Source of the DNA: Heterodera schachtii
Lineage: Eukaryota > Nematoda > Chromadorea > Rhabditida > Heteroderidae
DNA length: 64,000 bases
Reading direction: 5' to 3'
Assembly (NCBI GenBank): GCA_023374025.1
Contig: SIJG01000136.1
Coordinates: 103,914-167,913, forward strand
Part shown: in pieces, positions 12,601 to 24,360 of the stretch
Numbering within the stretch: position 1 is the first letter of the stretch
Layout of the letters: every line of letters begins with the position of its first letter
Made by a program: the position numbers and the translations under genes
The notes under the pieces: generated by a model
What the model was told of the DNA's origin: nothing
Database searches by the model: none
Seen by the model: the letters and a program-made list of their open reading frames with translations, nothing else

Positions 12601-14249
12601 TAAGCAGCACATAGTGCTGCGCCCGTCGATTTTTGTTTGTTGATCCGCCTATAATGGCACATTTCAAGTAAAACATAAATTTAAAATTGAATTTAAAAAA
12701 GTTTTATGGATAATATAAACGGATATTTAATTAATTTTTATTTATATTTTGGTAAAATATTTTAATAATATCTTTAATTGTCAGTAAATATAATTCAAAA
12801 TATTTTCTAATCGGTTTTTTATATTTTATTTATTCTCCGGCATCATAATTTGTTTCTTTAATTTGTTCTTTTGGCTTTACATGATTATTATAAATAATAA
12901 AATTATATAAGACAAAAAACAGATACATTTTCTGGTATCAGGAATTGAAGCTTTTTTTTCATTAACGTTGTTAAATCATTCAACACACAACAAAATTCAC
13001 TAGTATTTTTTATGAATTGAATCCCTATATTTTTTATTAAATAATATATATGTTTTTTTCACTATGGTAAAAAATAATTGAAAATGATTAACATATTAAA
13101 ATATATATTCACAACTATGCATTGCGCCAAATCTCACTTGTCTGTGAGTCTAAGTATTTTTAGCAACAAAATTCTTTTAAACATTATACAGTCCTAGAGA
13201 AACATAAATGTATAAAACAATGTATAAATTATTACAATTAATATTATTGTTTATTTGATGGTAAAATATTGTAATTATTTATGCCACTCCCGTAGTACCA
13301 TAAAGCATAAAGTAGTATGTCAATAATATTTACCATAATCAATTTTAATACATATCATCTATTCATAACCAAAAAAATCATAAACACCTAAAGTTTGCCT
13401 TGTCGAAAGTTTAAACATAAATTTAAAAATACTTGCTTCAAAAGAAGATAAATTCAATAAAAAAATAATTAATTTTCATAATATGCACATAAAGAGACTG
13501 AATTTTATGATGCAAAAAATTTCTATTTGATATTTTTTTATAAAATCCTTTTAAAGGATAAATTTTCAAAAAAAATTTAATGTTCATAAGAAATTTGTAT
13601 AATTTTCAAAACCGCAAAATGACAAAAAAAGTGTGAAAATCAAAAATATGTAGAATTATGTGATGTAATTCAATATTTACCAATAAATAAATATACATTG
13701 AGTATTAATTATACTTCAAATATGATACCAAAGAATATATTGATAGAACAATTTAAAAATCATATTAAAATAGATAGAATATAAATGTATGTTACCCAAA
13801 GCTACAATAAAGCACTATCTGTTTCATCTTGTCAGAACGCAAAAGGTAAAGAATAAACATTCCGAGGTGTGAAAATTAGTGAATTCGTTTTTGGAATTTA
13901 TGAAAAATATCAAATCTCAAACTTCAAAAATTAAACAGCTGATCAAAAAGAAAAATTAAAATCAATATGTTAATTAATAAAAACAATAATTTTTAAACAT
14001 TCTGAAAATACATTTAGCAAAATAAGTAAAGTAGAAAGAATTATTATAATTGCTTATCTAAAAAAGAAAAATAAATAATTGAATAAATGTGATGATTATT
14101 ATTATCATGTTCATCCACGGCCCAGTAAGAGACCGTCCCCGGTCGAAATACAGAAGTCAAAATGTGATTATGCTACATTTTTATTTTTTGTTTGTTTTTA
14201 ATATTTTTGGATTTTTTGATTTGAGTAAATAAAAGGATTAATTTGGATT
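9650..14249. other. AT-rich background; T-rich stretch and unassigned islands
   Basis: No intact gene. The plus strand is A-rich except at about 12720-13400, where it turns T-rich, as if that segment were inverted relative to its neighbours. A moderately GC-richer island at about 11620-11980 has long chance-like frames on both strands and no convincing ends. A FLYWCH fragment lies at 12271-12351. A short island near 12605-12660 (GCAGCACATAGTGCTGC, an imperfect palindrome) is unassigned. Confidence 0.55.
12271..12351 (+). pseudogene. FLYWCH zinc-finger fragment (MULE transposase relic)
   Basis: An ATG frame of 26 codons contains HDGYEYRQKGKILECKT. This matches the start of the FLYWCH domain in the transposase at 24361-26578, which has FGGYEYRQKG followed by a FWQC motif. 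The tyrosines and the first zinc-ligand cysteine are recognisable. The frame then stops before the second cysteine and the HxH ligands, so it cannot fold as a finger. No TIR or other transposase exon was recognised around it. It is probably a remnant of another MULE copy, less likely a host FLYWCH gene exon. Confidence 0.6.
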
Positions 14250-14770
14250 AAAATGTAGCATTAGAATTAAATCCCAATCAAATTAGTTTTGTTGAAATCC
14301 GCCGGTGATTCTCGGAAAGTCCATGGCCGTTGATGGTCCTGGTGCCATAGTCCAAATGATTCTTCCTCACATTTTGCTTCTTTTTCGTCTCCGCTTTTTC
14401 CGTCCTTTTCGATTATTTTTTGTACTTCGCGTGAGGCAATTTGTGCTTCATCCGAAATCACGAGTGCCCTTTCGCGTATTTTTAAAAGGCATTGGAGTAC
14501 ATTTCGGGCCTCTTTCGTCTTCTTCTCATTCTCTCGTAACAGAAGCGAAAAAGAAGAGAGAGGATAAAGCTGGCACTGGAAGTGATCAAATCTGCAATCT
14601 TCAGCCGAGCAGCAGCTGACGCAAAGAAGAAGAAAATGGACGAGGACGTCCATAAGAGAGGCCCGGAATGAGATAGGGCAGAAGAAGCTTCCCCGAGAGG
14701 AAGATTAATGGATCAATTGTGGCGACAATTGATCCTATATGGTCGAGCAAAGTGGGGAGCTGGAGAGGGC
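14250..14770. other. GC-rich island with coding-like frames on both strands
   Basis: This block is about 45-50% GC in DNA that is otherwise about 20%. On the minus strand, 14653 down to 14267 stays open for 128 codons; its last 90 or so residues are a charged, helical-looking segment (LLKIRERALVISDEAQIASR and similar), ending FNKTNLIGI. On the plus strand, from an acceptor-like AACAG at 14538-14542, a frame reads KRKRRERIKLALEVIKSAIF, then MDEDVHKRGPE and a single TGA before continuing. A palindromic ATGGACGAGGACGTCCAT near 14635 provides an ATG on both strands. I do not recognise either product. The island looks acquired or transposon-derived; which strand was coding is unresolved. Confidence 0.45.
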
Positions 14771-14771
14771 A

Positions 14772-14843
14772 GGGTCGGTAGTTCAGGTGGTAGAACACTG
14801 GTCCGGAAAGCCAGAGACGCCGGTTCAAAGCCGGCCCGCCCCA
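14772..14843 (+). tRNA. tRNA-like Pol III unit (tRNA pseudogene or SINE head)
   Basis: A complete cloverleaf can be drawn: 7-bp acceptor stem with one T-C mismatch, D stem GTTC/GAAC, anticodon stem CTGGT/GCCAG, four-base variable loop, perfect T stem GCCGG/CCGGC with loop TTCAAAG, and discriminator A. The A box TAGTTCAGGTGG and B box GGTTCAAAGCC are close to consensus. The anticodon loop CCGGAAA lacks the usual T33 and would give GGA (Ser), but there is no class II long arm. A functional tRNA-Ser is therefore unlikely; a tRNA-derived SINE or pseudogene fits better. Confidence 0.55.
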
Positions 14844-14846
14844 TAG

Positions 14847-14851
14847 TTTTT
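14847..14851 (+). terminator. Pol III-type T5 terminator after the tRNA-like unit
   Basis: Five T residues begin four bases after the discriminator of the tRNA-like unit, in a C-rich setting (CCCCATAG then TTTTTCCC). This is the position expected for a Pol III stop. T runs are common in this window, so the evidence is positional only. Confidence 0.4.
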
Positions 14852-14899
14852 CCCTCAAAAGCTTCCCCGCTCGTTCATATGTTTCAATAGTATTGTGAT

Positions 14900-17800
14900 A
14901 TTGAAGCAATTTTGTCAATGTTATGCATATAATGCAAAAAATAATATTTTTTGTTTTTTATTTGTCGAAATAAAAAATTTAAAAAGCTATTACGCTACCA
15001 AAAATTTAAATTTTATAAATTATTAAAAATACCCAATCGAATAATCTTTACATTTGCTTATTTAAATTTTCTTTGTCAGCCCTGAAACGATATATCAGTT
15101 TGAAAAAAGCATAATTTCAAATGTGAGGAGCATTGTAAAAAATGTCGTAAAACAAGTAAAAAGAAATAGAATTTTTATCAAAAGTAAAAGTAATTCAATA
15201 TGAACCTTTTTTTAAACGTATTCATTAAAATAATAAAATGTTTTCAGAAATAGAAAATTCTGACTTGGATAAAACTAAAACTTGATCAAAATTTATTTCC
15301 ATTTACATGAAAATAATTTTACCTAATAATTTTAAAAATACTTTTAATTCCTAATTATTTTATTCACTTTTAAAGAAATCTAATAAAAGAAATTTTAATA
15401 AACAAAGTTCATTCTCATGAAAAATTTACATAAGAAAATAATGAAAAAAATTTACTATACATTTATTTCGTTAATCAATGGTTTACTGATAAGAGGTAGG
15501 CTTAGCAAAGCCCCAGTAAAAAGCAAAATGTAATAAAATATATATTAAATAGAACCAGATCAGACAGAGATATATATGTTTACTACGCAGCAAGTGAAGC
15601 ATTAACAACAATTTAAAGTGCTTTTAAAATTTGGATGGCGAAAAAAGAGTGAATATAAAGCTTTCCAATTGAATAAATAATTTCCAATTAACAAATAATA
15701 AATTGCTCAAAAAATACTCGATCAATTAATTGAAAATTTACAATGAAAAATTAAATTGCTAAGTCATTCTGATGAATTCTGCACAAAGAATTGCGTGTAA
15801 TAATCTATTTATGCCGCAGAAATCAAAAAAATACAAAAAACCAGTTTTTACATTTATAGAATAAACAATAACTTATAAATAATGATATATTGAAAAAATG
15901 AATAAAATGAATGAATCAATATAGTGACAAAATCTTAAATTTTAATTAAACAGTTTTTCATGGATTAAAAACTTCATAAAAATAGCTTAAAGCACTATGT
16001 TTTGATTTATTTAAAAATTTAAATTTCAGAATTGCTAAAAAATATTCATAGTTTTTGATTAACTGACGACCCAGCACAGTATTTACTCGAATATTAGCAA
16101 GCAAATGAAGAATGGAGGGTTTCTCAATTCTAACTTAATTTTTCATTTCTAAAATATAGCAATAAAATTATTAATTCAAAAAAGTAACCATAAATTAATT
16201 CAAAAACTGATAATTAATTGGAACAAACAAATAATTCGGAGGACAGACAAATTTTTATAGACTTCATGGGAGATACATGGAATGTTGTTAAACGATGCGC
16301 GTTCGTTTTTACGGAACTTAAACAACTTATGAGATAATATACAAATCATTTTAAAATTTTTCATACAAATTGTTGGCATTTCTCTTCCTGTTTGGCAATT
16401 GACAACTTGGCAAGGACACTTACGCTTCGGCATCTTTCTGTGAGTTTACAGTAATCTTCAGCACTTACACATGAAATAGCATAATGTTTTTACACTAAAT
16501 AAAGAAATGATTTAAAAATAAATAAAATCAAGAATTATTTGTCGAAGTTCCATAATACAAATTAAAATGAAGATATAATAAATTTTAATTTTTGAAAAAT
16601 TCTTAAAATTAAAATACTTTCTTCTCAAAAATTTATAAAAATAAACATTAATTAAATAATTAAATTTTCTACTATATTTTAATAATCAAAACATAAATTT
16701 TAGATTTAGATCATAAAAATAAAAAAAGAAAAAAAAATTCTAAACAAAAACCTTAAAAGTATCAAAAATAATAATTAACACATCATTAAATTAAAAAATG
16801 TTTTAGTAATATTACCAATTAAAAAAATCAAAATTAAAAATAAATAAATTTCTAACTTAATGTCACTATTTATTTAAATGTTCATATAAGCTTAAATTAT
16901 TATAATTTTTAATTTTTTCAAATAAAATTAAACCAATGATCTGATGACAAATAATTCTTAAAAGTAAGAATGAGTTTAAAATTAAAAAACGATACTTTAT
17001 GAAAATTATCTGTTAAGCAATAATAGTAAGAGTATATTCGTTTGTAAAATTAATTTAAACTTGAAATTTTTAATATGATTAATATGAATGAAACCAGATG
17101 GCTAAAATGTCGATTACAACTTCGCAATTTGCAAGGGACATATCATCAGTTTTAGAATTTATTATCCAAATTAAATAAAAATTCGGATTAATGCTAAGTA
17201 ATCAAAACTAATAAAAGAGAAAAAATCAGCTTTGAATAATTATTTATATTAATCTCGCTTAAAAACAAGAATTAGGAGAGAAGCAATTATTTGCCTTGAG
17301 CACTAAATTTACCAAGAAAGACAAACTTAATCAAATTAAAAAATACAAATTAAAACTAAAAAATAAAAATTAGTAAATTCAAAATTATTCGAAATTAATT
17401 ACCAAAAATATTAAAAAATATAAGTTACTTAAACAAAATTTATTAACAGATCCTAAATTAAAAAATAATTGAAAAATATTATGAAAAAAAATTAATACAT
17501 TCATTAAGTACCAGCTGTTATCAGAAATATGAGATAATCAACAAGTGCTGCAACGAGAGTTAATAAATAATTTACAAAATTATAATTTTTTGAAACAAAT
17601 AATAATTTAGGACATACAGGCAAAACTTGATATTCTTTTAGCTTTGAATACTATAAAAGTAGTAAACTTTGAAGGTACAAAAAGCATACAATGAAAGATT
17701 CAAACAACGCAAAAATAAACAAAATATGAAGAAAAATGTTTAATATATTAAATCCCTATTTTATCTGGATCCAAATTTTTCCTAAAATTGAAGACATAAA

Positions 17801-20800
17801 AACAATAAAATTAAAAAATACACTAATTAAATTCTATAAAGAAATAATTAAAAACTAAACAGTGATAAAAGTATGCAATGATAAAAGAATCATTTCTAAG
17901 TAAATTTAACGAGTTTTGATGGAAATAATTAAATATTTAAAAAATAATTGCTTAAAATGGAGTAAAAGTTAAATGGAAAAACAAAATTAAATGCACATAC
18001 AAAAAATATAACAATATTTTTTTAATTAAACATTTACTTTTTTACTATTCGTATTAAAGGGCAAAAGTTTGATTTTAAACAAATAAAAGCAATATTTAAA
18101 TTTAAAAAAATAAATTACTAAATTGAACGGTTATAAAATGTGAAATTTTTAAAAAATTTTTTGGATATTTGATTGGTTGTAAAAATCAAACTTTAATGGG
18201 GCCACCCACACCCGGATTATAGGGCTGATACGGCAAAACTTTCACAGCCCAATTCTTTAAGTCCCATTTTTGACAAATTGTAAGTGGACCAAAAAATGTG
18301 TGTAAAATCCCATTTTGCCACTTTTTCACATATATTTAGCAAACAATATCATGGATATAAATCGACAAATTTTTTCTGAAACAAAATGCATTCGATCGAA
18401 GAAAGAAAGGGCTTCAAATTTATATAAATAAAATACCAAATATTTTCGTTTTTTGTTAAAACAAATTTTAAAAAATGAGCCCTGAGTTCTCTTTATCAAT
18501 TGGGGTACATATTAAAAAATCACCTATTCATGTAAATTTTATTGTCCAATGGGTTGTTAGCATTAAAATAATAATTATTTTCAATTTAATCATTTGAAAA
18601 AATAATTATATAGAATAAGTAGAAAAAAGTAAAATAACAATAAATATGAGAAAGGTACATTAATAATCAAAATAATTTAGTAATAAAAATATTCTTATCT
18701 TTTTTACTATTCCTAAAATGACAAGAGGAAAAATCAACAACAAAATGAAAATTAATAATTAGTAGAATCATATAAAAAATGAAAAAAAAATTGTTGCAAA
18801 CAAATGACACTTTATTAAATTTTAATTTAAATGAAAATATATATAAATATATTTAGTTAGCTTAAAGTTTATCAAAATTTAACTTTGCAAAGTCATGAAT
18901 GTGGAGACAGACAGCATATTTTCATTTCTTCGAAGACATTAATATAACAATGCTTGTATTTAAATATTATTGTGCCAAAATATAAAAGCGATAATGAATT
19001 TTTAAAAATTATTTGCCATGGATACTTAATTCAAAAAAAAATTTAAGCAAAATGTAATCTTTAGAAGAGGGTGTTTCGACAACGATTTTTAACTACATAG
19101 ATAATAATAATAATAATAAATCCAAATGTTAATCCTTAAGGGGATGGTGGGTGAAATTTTTTACAATAATCATTTTTACCACCATCAATTATTCTTTCGC
19201 ATAAATTCTTGTCACCTTTCGCATAAATTCTTGTCACCCAACATTTCGGTCAAATTGTTTGGCCAAATTAATCAAATACAGTCTAATTGATCATTATTAT
19301 CAATTGCACGAAAAATGTCACCTAAAAATAGGTTATAATAAATAAGTGCAGAAATCTGAGATTTATATAAAATATATAACAAAAATTTATATAATTTGAA
19401 TGATTCTTCATTGAACAGAGCACAAATCTCTCTCAAAATCACATATGCATGAGTTTCGATAGAAAAGAATATATGCATTTTTCATTACAAAATTTATTTT
19501 CGAGCAAAATTATAATTAATACGATAATAATAAAAAAAAGTAAAGATTTAATCAGTAAAAATAGAAGGTTTTAAAAAGTCAACCATTGGCTTCTTGTTAA
19601 TAAATTATAATAAACTTCATAATAAAAAATCTAACAACTTCAATTTTAAATAGAAATATCGCTTATTATTTACAAAAAAAATATTAAAAATTATAAAAAT
19701 TTTAAAAAATATGGTTTAATTTGCTGATTTATAATATTTTTATTTCTAACAATTTTCGTTTGCAATATCATCAATAAAGTAAGGTATAAGAAGATAGATC
19801 CTTCAGTTTAAGTAAAATTCTTATAATAAAAGAAAATTTTTATTTTTCAATACAACATAAATTTAAAAAGATGAATGAAAAACATTAATTTCATTGAAAA
19901 ATCTTTCACTGCAGATTATGAAATAATATTTAAAAAAATTTGGAAGTACATTAACGTCAAACCCATCAGTATCAAGACGTAATCCGCGTGGTTCGAGCAT
20001 TAATGCATAAAGAAATTAATGAAAGCTGCTGAAATATAAACTAAAAACATTCATTTAAGTTCTAAAAATCTTCATTTGTTTATTTAAAAAAAGAAAATTA
20101 TTTATTCATCAGTTAAAATAGAAAAAATAAGAAGTTTTAATGTTACTGCGGAGCATTTGAAAATATAAACAAATTTAAAACAAACAAAAAATATTTTTGA
20201 AAAATAAAAATATTTGTTATGAAAAATTAATTAAAAAACTAAAAAAACTAAAATGCGCTCCAATACCGCCCGCCGCAAACGGATCTGAAAAGATAGAAGA
20301 AGACAAGAAATAAATTATTAATTCCATGTTTGATCATTTCAACTTCAATTGCACTAAAATATGTTAACAAAAAAAGATATAAAAAATAAGCTGCAAAAAA
20401 AAAACTAAGATTTATACATGAATTATACACTTAACAATTACACAATATAAAAATATTTTAATAAAATGGAATAAAAATAAACGAAATTTAAAAAAATAAA
20501 TAATTTTTTTCAATGATTACCCCTAATATTAAACGAATCGAACACAGAGGAGCGAGATAAAATTAAATGAAATAATCAATGAATATGACGCTAATTAAAC
20601 TGCAATTATTCACTATTCTAAATACTTTGTCGTCTTAATCGCCGGAGCGGAAATGTGAATTAAAAAATTTTTAAAAGTTACATTAAATATTTTTTCACGG
20701 AAATTTCTCGTAAAATTTGTTTATTATAATTGTTGATAATACAATTCAGGTGCTCAAAACCATATTTAAAAGATAAAGAATGAAGCTAAAATATAGAATG

Positions 20801-21127
20801 GAGACTTTAAAAGACGTTAAGATTAAAATGAAAAAATAGAAATATAAAATTTCAGTAAAATCTAAAATGCAAAAAATTTATTATTTTAAAAAGAGATAAT
20901 TAATTATAATTTAAAACAGAATCACACTTATCACTGAGAAAGCAATGGAGCAGCAACTCACTCTCATGGGAGTCAAAGTTATTAATAATTAATATGAGAG
21001 AATATGGCAGCAATATGAAAATAGGTATAATATAATAAATCTATAATCATTCATCTTTAATTTTAATGGGTATCCTAAAATAAAATAAATGTTTTATAAT
21101 CTTTAAAAGAATGAATAAATTAATGCA
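14900..21127. other. AT-rich gene-free background with paralogous blocks
   Basis: No intact gene. Notable points: a 23-codon coding-like ATG frame at about 17118-17190 (MSITTSQFARDISSVLEF); a GC-richer unassigned island at about 18195-18530 starting GGGGCCACCCACACCCGG; a short TAA microsatellite near 19100; and a tandem TTTCGCATAAATTCTTGTCA repeat at about 19195-19240. The block 19440-21010 is related to sequences flanking the big MULE (23680-23870 and 28270-29400) and to 45960-46600. Confidence 0.55.
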
Positions 21128-21923
21128 ATAATAAGTAGGGTTGCTCCCCGACCCCTCGGGGGGCAAAATGTCGGGGGCCGGGGACCTCGGGGGGCGACAT
21201 GCCGGGGGTCGGGGCGGGGAGGAGCTCAATTGTCGGGGGACGGGGACCCCGATCGGGGAATGACCAAATTTTATTTTAACCCAAAAAAAAAAAACCATTT
21301 TTTCTTATTAAATGCTAGTAAATCTTCTTTTTTTAATTTTAATCATATGATTTCGTTAGCGCCAGTAAGAGTGAGTCAAGCTGGCCTTTAAACCAGGGAC
21401 TTCCATTTGTTCTTATTTATAAGAATGATCTGATTTTGGGGTAACGACTAAAATTATTCTGATTTCTTAAATATACTTATATTTTTGAAATTTTATGGCA
21501 TAATATCACTATTTTTCAAGAAATTTTAAGGTCTGCCGCAAAGTTTTTTTTGATCTTTTGATCCCAAATGTTCTGAATAATTTTGCATTTTCCTCACCAA
21601 AATTATCAAAATTGATAATAGGAGACATTATCAAAATTGATAATAGGAGACTAAAAACATAAACTTTGATCGAATAAATTTGAAAAATAACTGATTAGAA
21701 AAATGTTGCAAAATTCTTATTTTTGACCCTAAAATTTATTTTTCGGCCTTGGTGTTCATATTTTGAAAAATTTTCAATGGAAGCCCTTGCTATAAATACA
21801 CATGGAAAGTGGGAGGGGGTTGCGGAAATTTTGCGAACCCATCTGTACATCGAATTTTATCACCATTTTTTGCGGCAATCTTTTTCAAAAAAAAACTTTT
21901 GGTGAACAGAAGGGGGGATGGGC

Positions 21924-21945
21924 GGCGGTGCCGATAGGCGCCGCC
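21924..21945 (+). repeat. GC hairpin 1 inside the G-rich hAT-like element
   Basis: The arms GGCGGTGCC and GGCGCCGCC enclose a GATA loop, forming a nine-pair stem with one G-T pair. The sequence around it (GCCGGgAAAaTTTTT) is also repeated at the second hairpin. Confidence 0.75.
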
Positions 21946-22048
21946 GGGAAAATTTTTGAAAATGTGTATAGTATCTTAATTAGAATTTTATCCAAATTTT
22001 ATGATTTTCGAGTCAATTTTTAGGAAAAATTTGGAGTTTTGGGGAGCT

Positions 22049-22070
22049 GGCGGTGCCGACAGGCGCCGCC
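22049..22070 (+). repeat. GC hairpin 2 inside the G-rich hAT-like element
   Basis: It has the same arms as hairpin 1 (GGCGGTGCC/GGCGCCGCC) with loop GACA, about 125 bp downstream. Conserved arms with a changed loop inside an AT-rich interior suggest either a recent internal duplication or a maintained structure. Confidence 0.75.
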
Positions 22071-22420
22071 GGAAAGTTTTTCAGAATTTCTAATTAATTT
22101 TATTAATAAAATTTGTTCAAAATTTCATAAATTTTCAACCTTTCCCCCCTTCGTTGTTGAATTAACTTTTTAAATTTTTAAAACTCTCGGAGTCCCCAAT
22201 TCCCCGAATTAGTGTCGGGGAGTCGGGGGGCAAAAAGCCGGGGACCTCGGGGAGCGACATGTCGGGGGTCGGGGCGGGGAATAGACCCAAAAATGTCGGG
22301 GATCGGGGTCGGGGACCGGGGAGCTCGGGGACGGGGAGCAACCCCAATAATAAGGATCATATAATAAAAATAATTTTTTTACAAAAAACTATATTAAAAA
22401 ATTTAAAAAAAAAAAACAAT

Positions 22421-22582
22421 AAATTGGACAAATTCGTGCAAGAAATTCGGATTTTGGTGGCAAAAGCCTACCCGGACAACACCTTGTAGATGAAATTGGC
22501 CACATTGGCTTTGGGTGATCGCGAGAATGTAGTGAAGGAAGAAAATATTTATTTATGCCTAATGAAATTGTGTGATGTTTAA
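22421..22582 (+). pseudogene. Coding-like relic with one in-frame stop, unrecognised
   Basis: A GC-richer island reads FVQEIRILVAKAYPDNTL, a TAG, then MKLATLALGDRENVVKEENI and CLMKLCDV to a TAA. The frame is continuous across the single stop for about 54 codons. The first part is reminiscent of a capsid helix in retrotransposon Gag proteins, but this is a weak impression. A second frame is also open through much of the island. It sits 75 bp beyond the hAT-like element at 21136-22346, so it is not part of that element. Confidence 0.35.
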
Positions 22583-24021
22583 AAGCAAAAATTAACTGTC
22601 TATTACCAAAAGATTTAAAATATTTACAAAATTATTACTAAAGAAAGTCAAAGCATAATCAATTAAAAATTATTACAAAACAAACAAACTTTAAACAAGC
22701 AAATACCGTACCGAAGAGTCTTAGACAGAAAAAATATGGAGAACGTGTGACTATTTCTAAAGTGGTCTTTAATAATAAGCTTCATATAAAAATTCGGTGC
22801 AAAAAAAATGGATATAATTAAAAACATAAAAACATTTTTCATAATGTACTACTGTAATTAAAAACTGTTCAAAAAAACAAGATGATGCGAAAAAACTCAA
22901 GTTAAAACAAAATAATTTTTTATAATCTGTAAAAGAAAGAATAAAAAATTGACTGTACAATATAAAACGATTTAAAATTTTTATTAAATTATTACTAAAG
23001 GAACTCAAGAAGAACAGTTTTATTACAAAACTACTTTCTCTAAACAAGCAAATACTGTAACAAAGAATAAGTTAATATTAAAAAAAGAACTTCTTTAAGC
23101 GCTTGACATTATTCAAGCGGGTTGCCAAGGAAAAAAATAATTAAAATTAATAATTTATTTTTATCTAACACTTTTTGGTCGCCTAACAAATATTTTCTAA
23201 TTACAAGAACAAAAGAAGCAAAAAATTTTTTACTTTTTTTAAATTAGATTTATTTGAAAAATATTTAGTGCAGAAAATAAACATAAAAAATATGAACACA
23301 AAAATGTTATATATCTATTTAGATACAAAAGAAAAATTGTTATTCTTGGTCTTGAAACTTAGAAGAAAACAAATAATTTTTTTTATTAAAAAAATCAAAT
23401 ATAAAAAAATAAAAGATTAATACAAATAAAATTATAAATAAAAAATCTTTATATTTAATAAAATTAAAGCATTGTAGTTCGGCTCCATTTGGAAATCAAT
23501 TTTGTAATTTAAATTGGCAATTAGGAATAGAAATGTTAATTAAAACTTGAGAGAACAATTCTAACAAAAAAATGCAAAAATTCTTCACCATGAAAAAAAA
23601 ATAACAAAATTTTGGTTGGAAAATAATTTCTGATTTTGAAAAAATAAATCTGTGATGACAAGATCACATATTCAGAGTTTTGATAAACAATAATATATGC
23701 ATTTTTAATTACAAAATTTATTTTAAGTTATAATGAAAGCGATAATAATAAAAAATTCACGATTTAATCAGTAAAAATATAAGATTTTAAAAAGTCAACC
23801 ATGGCGTCTTGTTAATAAATTATAATAAACATAAACGCTATAATAAAAAATTTAATTTAATGTTAAATAAACTAGTTAATATACTAACGAAGCTAAACTC
23901 GATTTAAAGGTGACAATTGTCTTAAAAATTATAAATATAAAAATCATTGGATTTATAAAGGATAAACTTGCAAGTAATTTTTAAAAATCCTAATTTGGGT
24001 AAAAAAATATTGCTTATATAT
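22583..24021. other. AT-rich background left of the MULE
   Basis: No gene. The stretch at about 23680-23870 is closely similar to 19470-19665. Shared landmarks include TATATGCATTTTTaATTACA, GATTTAATCAGTAAAAATA, TTTTAAAAAGTCAACCAT and TCTTGTTAATAAATTATAAT. The MULE target duplication CTTCTCAT follows at 24022-24029. Confidence 0.65.
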
Positions 24022-24029
24022 CTTCTCAT

Positions 24030-24346
24030 CGCGTCCAGACATTTGCGGACGGACATTTGCGGACGGACATTTGCGGACGGACATTTGCGGACGGACTTTT
24101 GCGGACGGACTTTTGCGGACGGACTTTTGCGGACGGTTACTAAATTTAAAAAAAAATTATTTTTTTAAAAAATTTTTGGAAGAGTGGGCCTCGTCAGTAC
24201 GGTCTCTTCCTTGTAAAAAAGCAACTAATTACGTGTGTTTCGGCCCAACCGTAGACACACTAACTTAAAAAAGCGCACAACAACAAACAAAAAAAAGCAA
24301 AGCAAATAAATTTTTTGATTAATTAATATTTTAAATTTATTAATGG
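24030..24346 (+). repeat. MULE left TIR with seven 14-bp units
   Basis: The tip reads CGCGTCCAG. Seven copies of a 14-bp unit follow at 24039-24136: four ACATTTGCGGACGG, then three ACTTTTGCGGACGG. Unique sequence then runs to TTTATTAATGG. Only 14 bp separate this TIR from the transposase stop codon, so the transposase 3' UTR must run into it. Confidence 0.9.
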
Positions 24347-24360
24347 ATAAATTTAAATCA

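Larger units (their letters stand above)
21136..22346. mobile_element. hAT-like non-autonomous element with G-rich ends
   Basis: A perfect 8-bp target duplication, ATAATAAG, occupies 21128-21135 and 22347-22354. The terminal inverted repeats are TAGGGTTGCTCCCCG and TGGGGTTGCTCCCCG (from the right end). The subterminal GC-rich blocks are direct, not inverted: GGACCTCGGGG, GCGACATG and GGGGGTCGGGGCGGGGA occur in the same order at about 21158-21220 and 22227-22280. Runs of GGGG give strong G-quadruplex potential on the plus strand. The interior is AT-rich with two similar hairpins and a duplicated 25-bp ATTATCAAAATTGATAATAG motif (about 21600-21650). No transposase frame is present; long frames across the G-rich ends are compositional artefacts. 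Confidence 0.85.

Noticed and set aside
14772..14843. Functional tRNA-Ser(GGA)
   Set aside because: No long variable arm, C at position 33 and an acceptor mismatch; kept only as a tRNA-like unit.
22162..22489. Proline/glycine-rich frames across the G-rich element ends (also 21047-21298)
   Set aside because: They arise from GGGG/CCCC composition in terminal repeats of a non-coding element; only the part from 22421 onward looks coding-like.
22490..22582. Possible 14-3-3 protein N-terminus in the DRENVVKEENIYL stretch
   Set aside because: Similarity is limited to a few residues and the following residues do not fit that family.
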